Part shown: positions 6,020-12,961 of the stretch, piece by piece
Layout of the letters: the number at the start of each line of letters is the position of its first letter
Position numbering within the stretch: the first letter of the stretch is position 1
The notes under the pieces: generated by a model
Databases searched by the model: none
What the model was told of the DNA's origin: nothing
The model's input: the letters and a program-made list of their open reading frames with translations, nothing else
Translations under genes and position numbers: made by a program
NCBI GenBank assembly: GCA_050701115.1
Contig: JBOHER010000310.1
Location: 1 to 14,011 of the forward strand
Source of the DNA: JBOHER01 sp050701115
GTDB lineage: Bacteria; Actinomycetota; Actinomycetes; Mycobacteriales; Pseudonocardiaceae
Length of the DNA stretch: 14,011 nt
Direction of reading: 5' to 3'

Positions 6020-7492
6020 CTCCTCATCGTGCCAGGTCCGGCCATCACGTTCGATCAGTGCAATGGCGGCCGCGGGGCCGCTGGTGCCCGCGGCATAGCG
6101 CTTGGGCGGCTGGCCGGATTCCTGCCATGCGGCCAGGATCGGCTCGGTCCAGGCCCAGGCGGCCTCGACCTCGTCGCGACGCATGAACAGCGTCGGGTTG
6201 CCGCGCACGACGTCCATCAGCAGGCGCTCGTAGGCATCGGGCAGCCGTGATTTGAACGTCTCGGCGAAGCTCAGGTTCAGCGGGACCTGCCGGAGGCGGA
6301 CCCCGCCCGGCCCCGGCTCCTTGGTGACCAGGTGCAGCCGCACACCCTCGTCCGGCTGCAGGCGCAGGACGAGCCGGTTGGTGGCAATGCTCGCGTCCGA
6401 GATGCCGGGGAAGATCGAGTGGGGCACCGGCCGGAACGCAACGACGATCTCCGATGCCTGGTGGTCCAGCCGTTTGCCGGTGCGCAGGTAGAACGGCACC
6501 CCTGCCCAACGCCAGTTCTGCACCTCGGCCTTCAGCGCGACGAACGTCTCGGTGGAGCTCACTGTGCCGTCGAGTTCCTCCCGGTACCCGGGAACCGCCC
6601 GCCCGTCCACCAGTCCGGCCACATACTGTCCGCGCACGGTACGTCGGGCGACGTCGCTGCCCGCCAGCGGGCGCAGCGCCTGCAGCACCTTCAGCTTCTC
6701 GTCCCGCACCGCTTCCCGGTCCAGCTTGGTCGGCGGCTCCATGGCGACAAGGCACAGCAATTGCAGCAGGTGGTTCTGCACCATGTCGCGCAACGCGCCC
6801 GAGTGGTCGTAGTAGTCACCGCGTCCGCCGACGCCGATCGATTCGCTCACGGTGATCTGCACGTGGTCGATCGAGCCGGAGTTCCACAGCGGTTCGAGCA
6901 ACGCGTTCGCGAAGCGCAGGACGAGCAGATTCTGGACGGTCTCCTTGCCGAGGTAGTGGTCGATCCGGAAGATCTGCTCCTCGGTGAAGACGGCGCCCAC
7001 CTCGTCGTTGATCCGCCACGCGGACATCAGATCGTGCCCGATCGGCTTCTCAAGGACGACCCGCGAGTCCGCGGTGACCAGCGCGTTCCGGTGCAGATTC
7101 GCGCAGACCGTGCCAAACAACCGGGGGGCGCAGGCGAGGTAGAACACCCGAACCCGCGCCTCGGCGCCCGCGAGCAACCCGGCAAGGCCTGCCCACGCTT
7201 CGGGCTCGGCGACGTCGACGGAAACGTGGTGCAGCCGGGCGAGAAACCGGGCGGCGACCGTGCGGTCGTAGACGCCTTCCGGAATGAACTCGTGCAGCGC
7301 GGAGGCGACTTTGTCCCGATAGCCCGCGTCGTCGAGCCCGGCGCGGGACACCGCGACGATGCGCGAGTCGCCGGTGAGCTGACCGTCGCGGTCGCGCAGG
7401 TATATGGCGGGAAGCAGTTTACGCATCGCGAGATCGCCGGTGCCCCCGAAAACGACGATGTCGCACGGTGCTACCTGAGGTACGGGCGACAT
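6011..7492 (-). CDS. zwf: Glucose-6-phosphate 1-dehydrogenase
   Basis: Oxidises glucose 6-phosphate to 6-phosphogluconolactone with NAD(P)+. From ATG 7492 the product is 493 aa, the usual length (E. coli 491). Motifs: DIVVFGGTGDLAMRKLLPAI at the N-terminus (coenzyme fold GxxGDLA), VVLEKPIGHD, and the active-site signature RIDHYLGKETVQN with its conserved His and Lys. VVFGGTGDLA.RKLLPA.Y.RD.DGQ is closer to proteobacterial Zwf than to the common actinobacterial form. Start choice: ATG 7492 (MSPVPQVAPCD) has GAGAGG 10 nt upstream and fits family length. ATG 7534 (MDINTEPLL) and TTG 7564 are in frame but run into the operator cluster. First gene of the operon; the stop overlaps the edd ATG. No lactonase (pgl) gene accompanies it. 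Confidence 0.93.
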   Translation of the reverse strand: MSPVPQVAPCDIVVFGGTGDLAMRKLLPAIYLRDRDGQLTGDSRIVAVSRAGLDDAGYRDKVASALHEFIPEGVYDRTVAARFLARLHHVSVDVAEPEAWAGLAGLLAGAEARVRVFYLACAPRLFGTVCANLHRNALVTADSRVVLEKPIGHDLMSAWRINDEVGAVFTEEQIFRIDHYLGKETVQNLLVLRFANALLEPLWNSGSIDHVQITVSESIGVGGRGDYYDHSGALRDMVQNHLLQLLCLVAMEPPTKLDREAVRDEKLKVLQALRPLAGSDVARRTVRGQYVAGLVDGRAVPGYREELDGTVSSTETFVALKAEVQNWRWAGVPFYLRTGKRLDHQASEIVVAFRPVPHSIFPGISDASIATNRLVLRLQPDEGVRLHLVTKEPGPGGVRLRQVPLNLSFAETFKSRLPDAYERLLMDVVRGNPTLFMRRDEVEAAWAWTEPILAAWQESGQPPKRYAAGTSGPAAAIALIERDGRTWHDEEAA

Positions 7493-7538
7493 AGGTGTGT
7501 GGCCTCTCAGCAGGGGTTCTGTGTTGATATCCATCACA

Positions 7539-7581
7539 CTAAGGCACCTTAGGTTCCTAATCAAGCGAACTTAGGTACTAA
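7539..7581. promoter_or_regulatory. Operator cluster of TTAG/CTAA inverted repeats between zwf and the ROK gene
   Basis: Three palindromes lie within 43 nt: CTAAGGCACCTTAG (7539-7552, perfect 6-bp arms), TTAGGTTCCTAA (7549-7560, perfect 5-bp arms) and TTAGGTACTAA (7571-7581, 4-bp arms). TTAGG half-sites at 7549 and 7571 are 22 bp apart, about two helical turns. The block is far more AT-rich than its surroundings. TTAG...CTAA arms resemble operators of ROK repressors such as XylR. The adjacent divergent ROK protein is the obvious ligand-responsive repressor, controlling zwf-edd-glk-eda-kinase and probably itself. Confidence 0.65.
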
Positions 7582-7585
7582 AAAA

Positions 7586-7591
7586 ACATTA
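7586..7591 (-). promoter_or_regulatory. Possible -10 box of the zwf operon
   Basis: TAATGT on the minus strand (4 of 6 to TATAAT) would place the transcript start near 7578, inside the operator block, with a leader of about 85 nt before ATG 7492. No good -35 is visible. Confidence 0.3.
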
Positions 7592-7599
7592 CTATTGGG

Positions 7600-7605
7600 T
7601 AGGAT
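7600..7605 (+). promoter_or_regulatory. Possible -10 box of the ROK regulator gene
   Basis: TAGGAT (4 of 6 to TATAAT), 38 nt before GTG 7644. The region where a -35 would sit overlaps the TTAGGTACTAA palindrome (7571-7581), which would allow autorepression. The -35 itself is poor. Confidence 0.3.
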
Positions 7606-7643
7606 CCGGTGAACGAGGCCTAACCAAGATCGGGGATTGCGTA

Positions 7644-8837
7644 GTGGTGGGACGACCGATGTCGGCGCCCGGGGCGTCAGCGGGGGACATCTTCCGGCTG
7701 ATTCGCCGCGGCGAGGCCGCTACCCGCTCGGACATCGGGCGGTTGACCGGCCTGTCCCGCACCGCGGTGACCCTCCGGGTCGGTCAACTGCTCGAACTCG
7801 GGCTCGTGGTGGAGCGGGCCGAAGGCGGTTCGACCGGAGGACGGCCCCCGGTTCGGCTCGAGTTCGATGCGGAAGGGGGAGTCGTGCTCGCGGCCGCGCT
7901 CGGGGCGAGCCGCGCTCAGCTCGCGGTCTGCGATCTGGCCGGTCGCGTGGTGGCCGAGACCGGCGTGAGTATCGACCTCACCGAAGGGCCCGACTCGGTG
8001 CTGACGTCCGCGGTGAAACACCTCGACCACCTGCTGGCCGAATCAGGGCGCGGCGAGAGTGAGCTCAGGGGGATCGGGGTGAGCGTGCCCGGTGCGGTTG
8101 ACGTCGGGACCGGACGCAGCGTCAGCCCACCCGTCCAGCCGGGTTGGGGGGACGTGGCGATCACCGAATTCTTCAGCCGCCGGTTCTCCGTGCCCATTTA
8201 CGCCGACAACGACGTCAACGTGCTCGCGCTGGCCGAGCATCGGATGCACCCCGCGGTCGACGATCTCCTGGTGATCAAGGCATCGACCGGCATCGGCGCA
8301 GGAGTCATCGCGGGCGGCAGACTGCAGCGCGGCGCACTCGGGGCGTCGGGCGAAATCGGCCATATCAAGGTCGCAGGCGGCGGCGGTGCCGTCTGTCGCT
8401 GCGGCAACGTCGACTGCCTCGAGGCGGTGGCGAGTGGCTGGGCACTGGTGCGCACGCTTAACCAACTCGGTCGGCCGGTGACCGACGCGCTAGGTATCGC
8501 CGAACTGGTGCACATGGGCGATCCCGAAGCGCTCCGGCTGGTCCGGGATGCCGGACGCTGGATCGGTGAGGTTGTCGCTGGCGCGGTCAACCTGCTCAAC
8601 CCGGCGCTGATCGTGGTCGGCGGAGACCTGGCGCACGCCTACGACCCGCTGGTGGCAGGCATGCGCGAGCTGATCTACCAACGGGCGACCGCGATGGCCA
8701 CCCGCAACCTCGGCATCGAGCCCGCTGTGCGCAGCGACCGGGCCGGAGTGGCCGCCTGCGCTGTCCTGGTGCTCGACGACGTGCTGGCACCTCGCGCGGT
8801 GGACGCGATGGTGGCCGGCCGTCAGCTCGCGAATTAG
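7644..8837 (+). CDS. ROK-family transcriptional repressor, divergent from the Entner-Doudoroff operon
   Basis: The product is 397 aa with the two-part layout of ROK repressors. Residues about 12-65 form a winged helix-turn-helix: DIFRLIRRGEAATRSDIGRLTGLSRTAVTLRVGQLLELGLV, then a wing GGSTGGRPP. The rest is a ROK sugar-kinase-like domain with GIGVSVPGAVD, the catalytic-type Asp in YADNDVN, KASTGIGAGVIAGG, the zinc/sugar motif GASGEIGHIKV and CRCGNVDCLEAVASG (three Cys and one His), and LNPALIVVGGDL. Sugar-binding and catalytic residues look intact, so it probably senses glucose or a related sugar and could retain kinase activity. It is divergent from zwf across a spacer with putative operators and is the likely regulator of that operon. 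Start: GTG 7644 or 7647, or ATG 7659, all a few residues apart and none with a strong ribosome site. Confidence 0.88.
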   Translation: MVGRPMSAPGASAGDIFRLIRRGEAATRSDIGRLTGLSRTAVTLRVGQLLELGLVVERAEGGSTGGRPPVRLEFDAEGGVVLAAALGASRAQLAVCDLAGRVVAETGVSIDLTEGPDSVLTSAVKHLDHLLAESGRGESELRGIGVSVPGAVDVGTGRSVSPPVQPGWGDVAITEFFSRRFSVPIYADNDVNVLALAEHRMHPAVDDLLVIKASTGIGAGVIAGGRLQRGALGASGEIGHIKVAGGGGAVCRCGNVDCLEAVASGWALVRTLNQLGRPVTDALGIAELVHMGDPEALRLVRDAGRWIGEVVAGAVNLLNPALIVVGGDLAHAYDPLVAGMRELIYQRATAMATRNLGIEPAVRSDRAGVAACAVLVLDDVLAPRAVDAMVAGRQLAN

Positions 8838-8860
8838 CCCGAAGCCCGCATAGTTCTAAT

Positions 8861-8932
8861 GCCTGCCTGTTCTGGCCGGAGTCAACGGATGCGCAGGCCT
8901 GTACCAACTTGCGGCAGCCGCTGCACCAGCAG
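8861..8932 (+). pseudogene. Short relic of a BTAD/SARP-type transcriptional activator
   Basis: One frame reads ACLFWPESTDAQACTNLRQP then LHQQ, which closely fits the conserved start of bacterial transcriptional activator (BTAD) domains, L(F/L)WP-(D/E)-S-x-x-(A/Q)-A-R-(T/A)-NLR-x-x-LH-x-LR. There is no start codon, no DNA-binding domain before it, and the frame ends at a TGA near 8967. It lies 23 nt after the ROK stop. It is a decayed fragment at best, recognised from memory of the motif. Confidence 0.45.
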
Positions 8933-9139
8933 AGAACCTGCCGCGTGCGACGACTGGGTGCAGGCTGAACGCAACAGGATGCGCACGCGCTGGGCCGCGC
9001 GGCCGATTGGTCGGGTGAGCTGCCGGTGCCGACCTACAAGCGTTTCTCTTCCACCGATGTGCTTGGCAGCATGGCGGAGCCATCACGCAGCTCGTCTACG
9101 CGGTACTCTGCACCCGAGCTGCAGTCAGCTTCGGGACAG
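8933..9139 (+). other. Gene-free stretch before the IclR gene, possible further coding relic
   Basis: No intact gene is seen. In the frame of the BTAD relic, after its stop, the translation reads QQDAHALGRAADWSGELPVP then TYKRFSSTDVLGSM (about 8971-9072). It looks protein-like, but I do not recognise a family. A GGCCGCGCGGCC palindrome at 8993-9004 lies inside it and is probably only GC-rich sequence. No convincing promoter for the IclR gene was found here; TACTCT at 9104-9109 is a weak -10 candidate. Confidence 0.3.
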
Positions 9140-9151
9140 CGACATGTGTCG
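9140..9151. promoter_or_regulatory. Palindrome CGACATGTGTCG just upstream of the IclR gene
   Basis: CGACA and TGTCG arms flank a 2-nt centre and end 10 nt before GTG 9162. The position suits an autoregulatory operator, since IclR proteins commonly repress their own genes. It does not share sequence with the repeat in front of the dehydrogenase gene, and one 12-nt palindrome in GC-rich DNA is weak evidence. Confidence 0.3.
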
Positions 9152-9161
9152 GTGGTGATTG

Positions 9162-9953
9162 GTGAAGAGCGCAACTGGCCAGGCTCCGCCGGGCACGCAA
9201 GCCATCGGCCGCGCATTGGCAGTCCTCCGGTTGCTCGCTAGCAGCGACGTCGAACTGAGCGCTGCCACGGTGGCGGCACAGCTCAGCCTTTCCTCAGGTA
9301 CGACGAATCGCATCTTGCGGGTGCTCACGGCAGATGGCCTGGTGACACAGAACCCGAAGACTGACACGTACTACCTCGGAAGCGGTGCCATACTGCTGGG
9401 TCAGGCGGCACAGCGCGTGTTGGGGCTGGACCGGGCTCTGCCGGTGCTGGAGCAGATCAGCTCTGATACCGGGGAGTCGGTCAACCTGGTCGTCCGTGAG
9501 GGCGACGAGTCGGTTGTCATGCTACGGGTACAGTCGACTCTTCCGCTTCGCTTCGAACAGCATCCGGGTGCGCGCTTTCCCCTCTACACGACGGCATCGG
9601 GTAAGGCGATTCTCGCGTTCTCGGACGACGCTGACGACTACGTCGGCTCGCTACCCAAGCGTCTGCACCAATTGACCCCTAGCACGCTCAGCACGCCCGG
9701 CCAGCTCGCGACACAGCTGCGCGAGACCAAGAAGCGCGGCTACAGCATCGACGAGGAGGAGAACGTCGCCGGCGTGCGTTGTGTCGGGGCTCCCGTTCTC
9801 GATGCCGATGGCAAGGCACAGGCTGCTCTGGTCATCCAGGTGCCGACGGTGCGCATGCCACCCGAGCGTGTACGTGAGCTCGGCGAGAGCGTTGTACGTT
9901 CCGCGAAGGAGGTCGCCCAGTTTGTGCCGGTCGACCGCGCTCTGTCCCGCTGA
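9162..9953 (+). CDS. IclR-family transcriptional regulator
   Basis: The product is 263 aa, a typical IclR length. The N-terminal winged helix-turn-helix spans about residues 10-70: GTQAIGRALAVLRLLASSDV, LSAATVAAQLSLSSGTTNRILRVLTADGLV. It is followed by YYLGSGAILLGQAA and the C-terminal effector-binding domain with SVNLVVREGDESVVMLRVQS, FPLYTTASGKAILAF, RGYSIDEEENVAGVRCVGAPV and a final helix. GTG 9162 and TTG 9159 are adjacent starts (GGTGGTG lies upstream) and an in-frame stop precedes them, so the N-terminus is fixed to within one residue. IclR proteins usually control neighbouring catabolic genes. The convergent FAD/Fe-S dehydrogenase and the transhydrogenase beyond it are the probable targets. 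The effector is unknown; a hydroxyacid or 2-oxoacid would fit. Confidence 0.92.
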   Translation: MKSATGQAPPGTQAIGRALAVLRLLASSDVELSAATVAAQLSLSSGTTNRILRVLTADGLVTQNPKTDTYYLGSGAILLGQAAQRVLGLDRALPVLEQISSDTGESVNLVVREGDESVVMLRVQSTLPLRFEQHPGARFPLYTTASGKAILAFSDDADDYVGSLPKRLHQLTPSTLSTPGQLATQLRETKKRGYSIDEEENVAGVRCVGAPVLDADGKAQAALVIQVPTVRMPPERVRELGESVVRSAKEVAQFVPVDRALSR

Positions 9954-9970
9954 GCCCCCTGGTCGGCGGG
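9946..9970. terminator. Weak hairpin between the convergent IclR and dehydrogenase genes
   Basis: CCCGC (9946-9950) pairs with GCGGG (9966-9970) across a 15-nt loop that contains the IclR stop codon. It sits exactly at the convergent junction, where the genes are only 20 nt apart, but the stem is short and has no U-tract beyond ATTT on the plus side. Confidence 0.25.
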
Positions 9971-9973
9971 ATT

Positions 9974-12910
9974 TCAGTACGTCCGCAGCCTCCACACCCG
10001 AGCCGCCAGTGTGGCCAGGTGTACCGGCTCCTGGTCGCTGAGCTGACGGATCTGCGTGCGGCACGAGAACCCGTCGGCGTGGACGACGGTGTCGCTCGAA
10101 GCCGCACGCATCGCCGGCAGCAGCTGCTGTTCGGCACAGGCTACGGACACGTCGTAGTGCCCACGCTCGAAGCCGAAATTGCCGGCCAACCCACAGCACC
10201 CCCCGTCAACGACGTTTGGGCTTATTCCCAGCGCGGACAGCACGGACCGGTCAGCGTCGAACCCGAGCTCGGCGTACTGATGGCAGTGGATTTGAGTGAG
10301 CACGTTAGCGCCTGTTGGAGCGGCCGGCAGTTCGTCCTCGGCGTTGAGCCGCTCCGCGAAGGTCTCGATGCCGGCTGCCAGCTTCGCGACGCGCGGGTCG
10401 TCGGGTAGCACCTCGGCGGCGTCGTGTTTGAGCATGGCTGTGCAGCTTGGCTCGAGTCCCACTACCGGCGTGCCGGCGTCGAGCCAGGGCTCCAGGACGT
10501 CGAGGGTTCGACGCAGGACCCGACGGGCGGTGGTGAGTTGGCCGGTGCTGTACCACGTCAACCCGCAGCACACCGGCCGCTGCGGCAGCACTACGTCGTA
10601 GCCCAACAGATCGAGCACGGCAGCGGCATCGACACCGACCTCGGGGTCGAAGTAGTTGGTAAACGTGTCGGGCAGCAGCACGACCCGCGGCCGGGCCACC
10701 ACGTCACCGGCAGAACTCGGGCCACCTGCGACCCGACTACCAAGCGACTGACGCATCGTCGACCTGGCGAGTGGGGGGATGCTGCGTTCGGCAGCGACTC
10801 CGCCAGCTCGCTTGAGCAACCCGGCCAATGGTGAACGAGTGACAGCATTGACGACGCGCGGGGCTAGGGCGGCGGCCTTGAGCCAGCGTGGCAATGCTCC
10901 CATCGCGTAGTGCGATGTCGGCCTCCTGCGTCCCTCGTAGTGATGGCTGAGGAACTCCACTTTGTAGGTGGCCATGTCCACTCCCACGGGGCAGTCGGTT
11001 TTGCAACCCTTGCAACCGAGACAGAGGTCGAGTGCCTCATGCACGTCCCGCGAGCTCCAGCCGTCTTCGATGACATCGCCGGCAAGCATCTCGAACAGCA
11101 ACCTGGAGCGGCCCCGGGTCGAGTGCTGCTCGTCGCGGGTGGCGCGGTAGCTCGGACACATGACCCCGCCGCTGTCGGTGATGCACTTGCCGACCCCCAC
11201 GCAACGGCGGGTTGCCGAGGCCAGGTCACCGGAGTCAGCCGTCAAGGCCAATCGGGCGCGAGTCGGGATCGTTGCGGGGGCAACCACAAGCCGCAGATCT
11301 GCGTCCAGCGCTGCGGGATCGACGATGCGGCCGGGGTTCATCAGGTTGTCCGGGTCGAAGGCTGCTTTGAAGGCGCGAAAGGCCTCGATCATCCGTGGCG
11401 AGTACATCCGGGGCAACAGCTCTGCGCGGGCTTGACCGTCACCGTGCTCGCCGGATAGGGAGCCGCCGTGTGCGACGACGAGGTCGGCGGCATCCTCCAT
11501 GAATTCGCGGTAGCGCTGCACCCCGGTGGCCTCGGTGAAAGGGAAGTCGATCCGTACGTGCAGGCAGCCGTCGCCGAAGTGGCCATACACCACGCCCTGC
11601 CTGCCGTGCCGGTCCATCAGCCTCTCGAACGCGCGCAGGTAGTCGCCGAGCCGGTCTGGCGGGACTGCGGCGTCCTCCCAGCCCGACCATGCCTCCGAAC
11701 CGTCGGCCAACCGGGTCGCGAGGCCAGCACCCTCTTCACGGATCCGCCACAGCGCGCGCTGGGCTGCTCGTTCGGTGACGACGGTCTGACTGGCGCCGAT
11801 AGACCGCGCGCGGGCCGCTACGGCCTGCGCCACCTCAGCGGCTTGGATCGCAGTCGTACCGCCTGTCTCGACATAGAGCCAGGCCATGCCGACGGGCAAA
11901 GCGGGGGTCGTTCGATCGGGGTGTCGGGCCTCCAACGCCTCGACCAGCCGGACATCGATGCCTTCCACTGTCAGCACCGGCAGGTTGAGCAGCGCGGGTA
12001 CGGCATCGGCGGCCGCGACGCTGGTTGGGAAGCCCAGCACGGTCAGCGCGCGGGCGCGTGGGGCATTCACCAGGTCGACGGTGGCGCCGAGCATCGTCAC
12101 GCAGGTCCCCTCGGTGCCGACGAGCGCGCGAGCCAGGTCGAAGCCGTTCTCAGGCAGCAATGCGTCGAGGCTGTAACCAGAGACGCGACGGCCGAGCTTG
12201 GGGATACCGATGCGGATGTCGTCGCCGTACTCCTCGACGATCGACCTTAGTGACCGGTGTAACTGCCCGAGACGGTCGGTGCGCGTGCAAATCGCATCGA
12301 GCTCGGACGGGGACAGCTTGCCCGCCGTGAATCGGGTGCCGTCGAGCAGCGCAGCGTCGAGCGACTGCAAGTTGTCGCCGGTTTTGCCCCAGGCCACCGA
12401 GTGCGAACCGCAAGCGTTGTTGCCGATCATCCCGCCGAGTGTGCAGCGGTTGTGCGTCGAAGGGTCGGGCCCGAACGTCAGCCCGTGCACGAAGGCCTGA
12501 TCCCGCAGCTTGTCGAGCACGAGACCGGGCTCCACGACCGCCGTTCGGGTTCCCGCGTCCAGGGAACTAAGCCGGTTGAGGTAACGGGTGAAGTCGAGGA
12601 TCACCGCGGTGTTGGCCGCCTGCCCGCCGATGCTGGTGCCGGCGCCGCGAGGAAGCATCGGCAGCCGGTGCCGGTGGCAGAAGGCGAGTGTCTGCTCGAC
12701 ATCCACGACCGAACGCGGTGCAACAACGGCCAGCGGCATATGCCGATAGTTCGAGGCATCGGTGGAGTACGTCACGCGAGCGGTCGTGCTGACGTCCACC
12801 CGTCCCTCGATCAGGGGCTGCAGCTCGGCAGCGATGTCCGCGGGCATGGATTCGACGGGGGTCTTTGGCTCAGGGGGGTTCACAAGACCTCGCGCTGCGT
12901 CTAACCTCAT
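9974..12910 (-). CDS. FAD/4Fe-4S-linked 2-hydroxyacid dehydrogenase, YdiJ-like, probably D-2-hydroxyglutarate dehydrogenase
   Basis: The product is 978 aa, close to E. coli YdiJ (about 1018). Domains in order: FAD-binding PCMH fold around residues 50-270 (MLPRGAGTSIGGQAANTAVI, GMIGNNACGSHS), FAD-oxidase C-terminal domain (VYGHFGDGCLHVRID with the conserved His, then GSLSGEHGDGQAR), an Fe-S segment (CVGVGKC...GGVMCPSYRATRDEQHSTRGR, then CLGCKGCKTDCPVGVDMATY with the C-x2-C-x2-C-x3-CP pattern), and a C-terminal CCG region (RPVCCGLTWYSTGQ, GGCCGLAGNFGFE). Such enzymes oxidise D-2-hydroxyacids and pass electrons to the respiratory chain. The divergent HOT-family gene, whose family makes D-2-hydroxyglutarate, points to that substrate; D-lactate or glycolate are alternatives. 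ATG 12910 lies 6 nt after a -10 box. The open frame extends to 13141 but is antisense to the neighbouring gene there. Confidence 0.9.
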   Translation of the reverse strand: MRLDAARGLVNPPEPKTPVESMPADIAAELQPLIEGRVDVSTTARVTYSTDASNYRHMPLAVVAPRSVVDVEQTLAFCHRHRLPMLPRGAGTSIGGQAANTAVILDFTRYLNRLSSLDAGTRTAVVEPGLVLDKLRDQAFVHGLTFGPDPSTHNRCTLGGMIGNNACGSHSVAWGKTGDNLQSLDAALLDGTRFTAGKLSPSELDAICTRTDRLGQLHRSLRSIVEEYGDDIRIGIPKLGRRVSGYSLDALLPENGFDLARALVGTEGTCVTMLGATVDLVNAPRARALTVLGFPTSVAAADAVPALLNLPVLTVEGIDVRLVEALEARHPDRTTPALPVGMAWLYVETGGTTAIQAAEVAQAVAARARSIGASQTVVTERAAQRALWRIREEGAGLATRLADGSEAWSGWEDAAVPPDRLGDYLRAFERLMDRHGRQGVVYGHFGDGCLHVRIDFPFTEATGVQRYREFMEDAADLVVAHGGSLSGEHGDGQARAELLPRMYSPRMIEAFRAFKAAFDPDNLMNPGRIVDPAALDADLRLVVAPATIPTRARLALTADSGDLASATRRCVGVGKCITDSGGVMCPSYRATRDEQHSTRGRSRLLFEMLAGDVIEDGWSSRDVHEALDLCLGCKGCKTDCPVGVDMATYKVEFLSHHYEGRRRPTSHYAMGALPRWLKAAALAPRVVNAVTRSPLAGLLKRAGGVAAERSIPPLARSTMRQSLGSRVAGGPSSAGDVVARPRVVLLPDTFTNYFDPEVGVDAAAVLDLLGYDVVLPQRPVCCGLTWYSTGQLTTARRVLRRTLDVLEPWLDAGTPVVGLEPSCTAMLKHDAAEVLPDDPRVAKLAAGIETFAERLNAEDELPAAPTGANVLTQIHCHQYAELGFDADRSVLSALGISPNVVDGGCCGLAGNFGFERGHYDVSVACAEQQLLPAMRAASSDTVVHADGFSCRTQIRQLSDQEPVHLATLAARVWRLRTY

Positions 12911-12922
12911 ACCCACATAGTG
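12907..12922. repeat. Direct repeat unit proximal to the dehydrogenase gene
   Basis: TCATACCCACATAGTG, identical at 15 of 16 positions to 12927-12942, with exactly 20 bp between unit starts. Each unit contains CACATAGTG, a CAC/GTG inverted repeat. This copy covers the dehydrogenase start codon and its -10 box, so a bound protein would block transcription. Confidence 0.7.
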
Positions 12923-12930
12923 GTGTTCAT
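12907..12930 (-). CDS. Possible 7-residue leader ORF overlapping the dehydrogenase start
   Basis: ATG 12930 opens MNTTMWV and its TGA overlaps the ATG of the dehydrogenase gene as ATGA; GTGGGG lies just upstream. This would allow translational coupling if transcription starts further upstream. It conflicts with the leaderless start inferred from the promoter at 12917-12946 and may be a by-product of the direct repeat. Confidence 0.2.
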   Translation of the reverse strand: MNTTMWV

Positions 12931-12946
12931 CCCCACATAGTGTCAA
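12917..12946 (-). promoter_or_regulatory. Promoter of the dehydrogenase gene
   Basis: On the minus strand a perfect TTGACA (12946-12941) is followed after 18 nt by CACTAT (12922-12917; 3 of 6 to TATAAT, keeping the key A and T). The -10 ends 6 nt before ATG 12910, predicting a leaderless or near-leaderless transcript. Both elements overlap the direct repeats. Confidence 0.5.
12927..12942. repeat. Direct repeat unit proximal to the transhydrogenase gene
   Basis: TCATCCCCACATAGTG, partner of 12907-12922. It lies 19 nt upstream of the ATG at 12962. CATAGT inside it (12936-12941) could serve as a weak -10 for the rightward gene, so occupancy of this unit may control both divergent genes. Confidence 0.7.
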
Positions 12947-12961
12947 TGTTGGAGCCGTCTG

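Noticed and set aside
6332..7552. Long (406-codon) plus-strand open frame opposite zwf
   Set aside because: It is antisense to the unambiguous G6PDH frame; long antisense frames are usual in GC-rich codon-biased DNA and the product has no recognisable domain.
8993..9004. GGCCGCGCGGCC palindrome as an operator
   Set aside because: Perfect but made only of G and C in a GC-rich region, inside a possible coding relic, and away from any promoter.
11468..12250. 260-codon plus-strand open frame opposite the FAD dehydrogenase
   Set aside because: Shadow of the dehydrogenase coding frame, with no domain or ribosome site.
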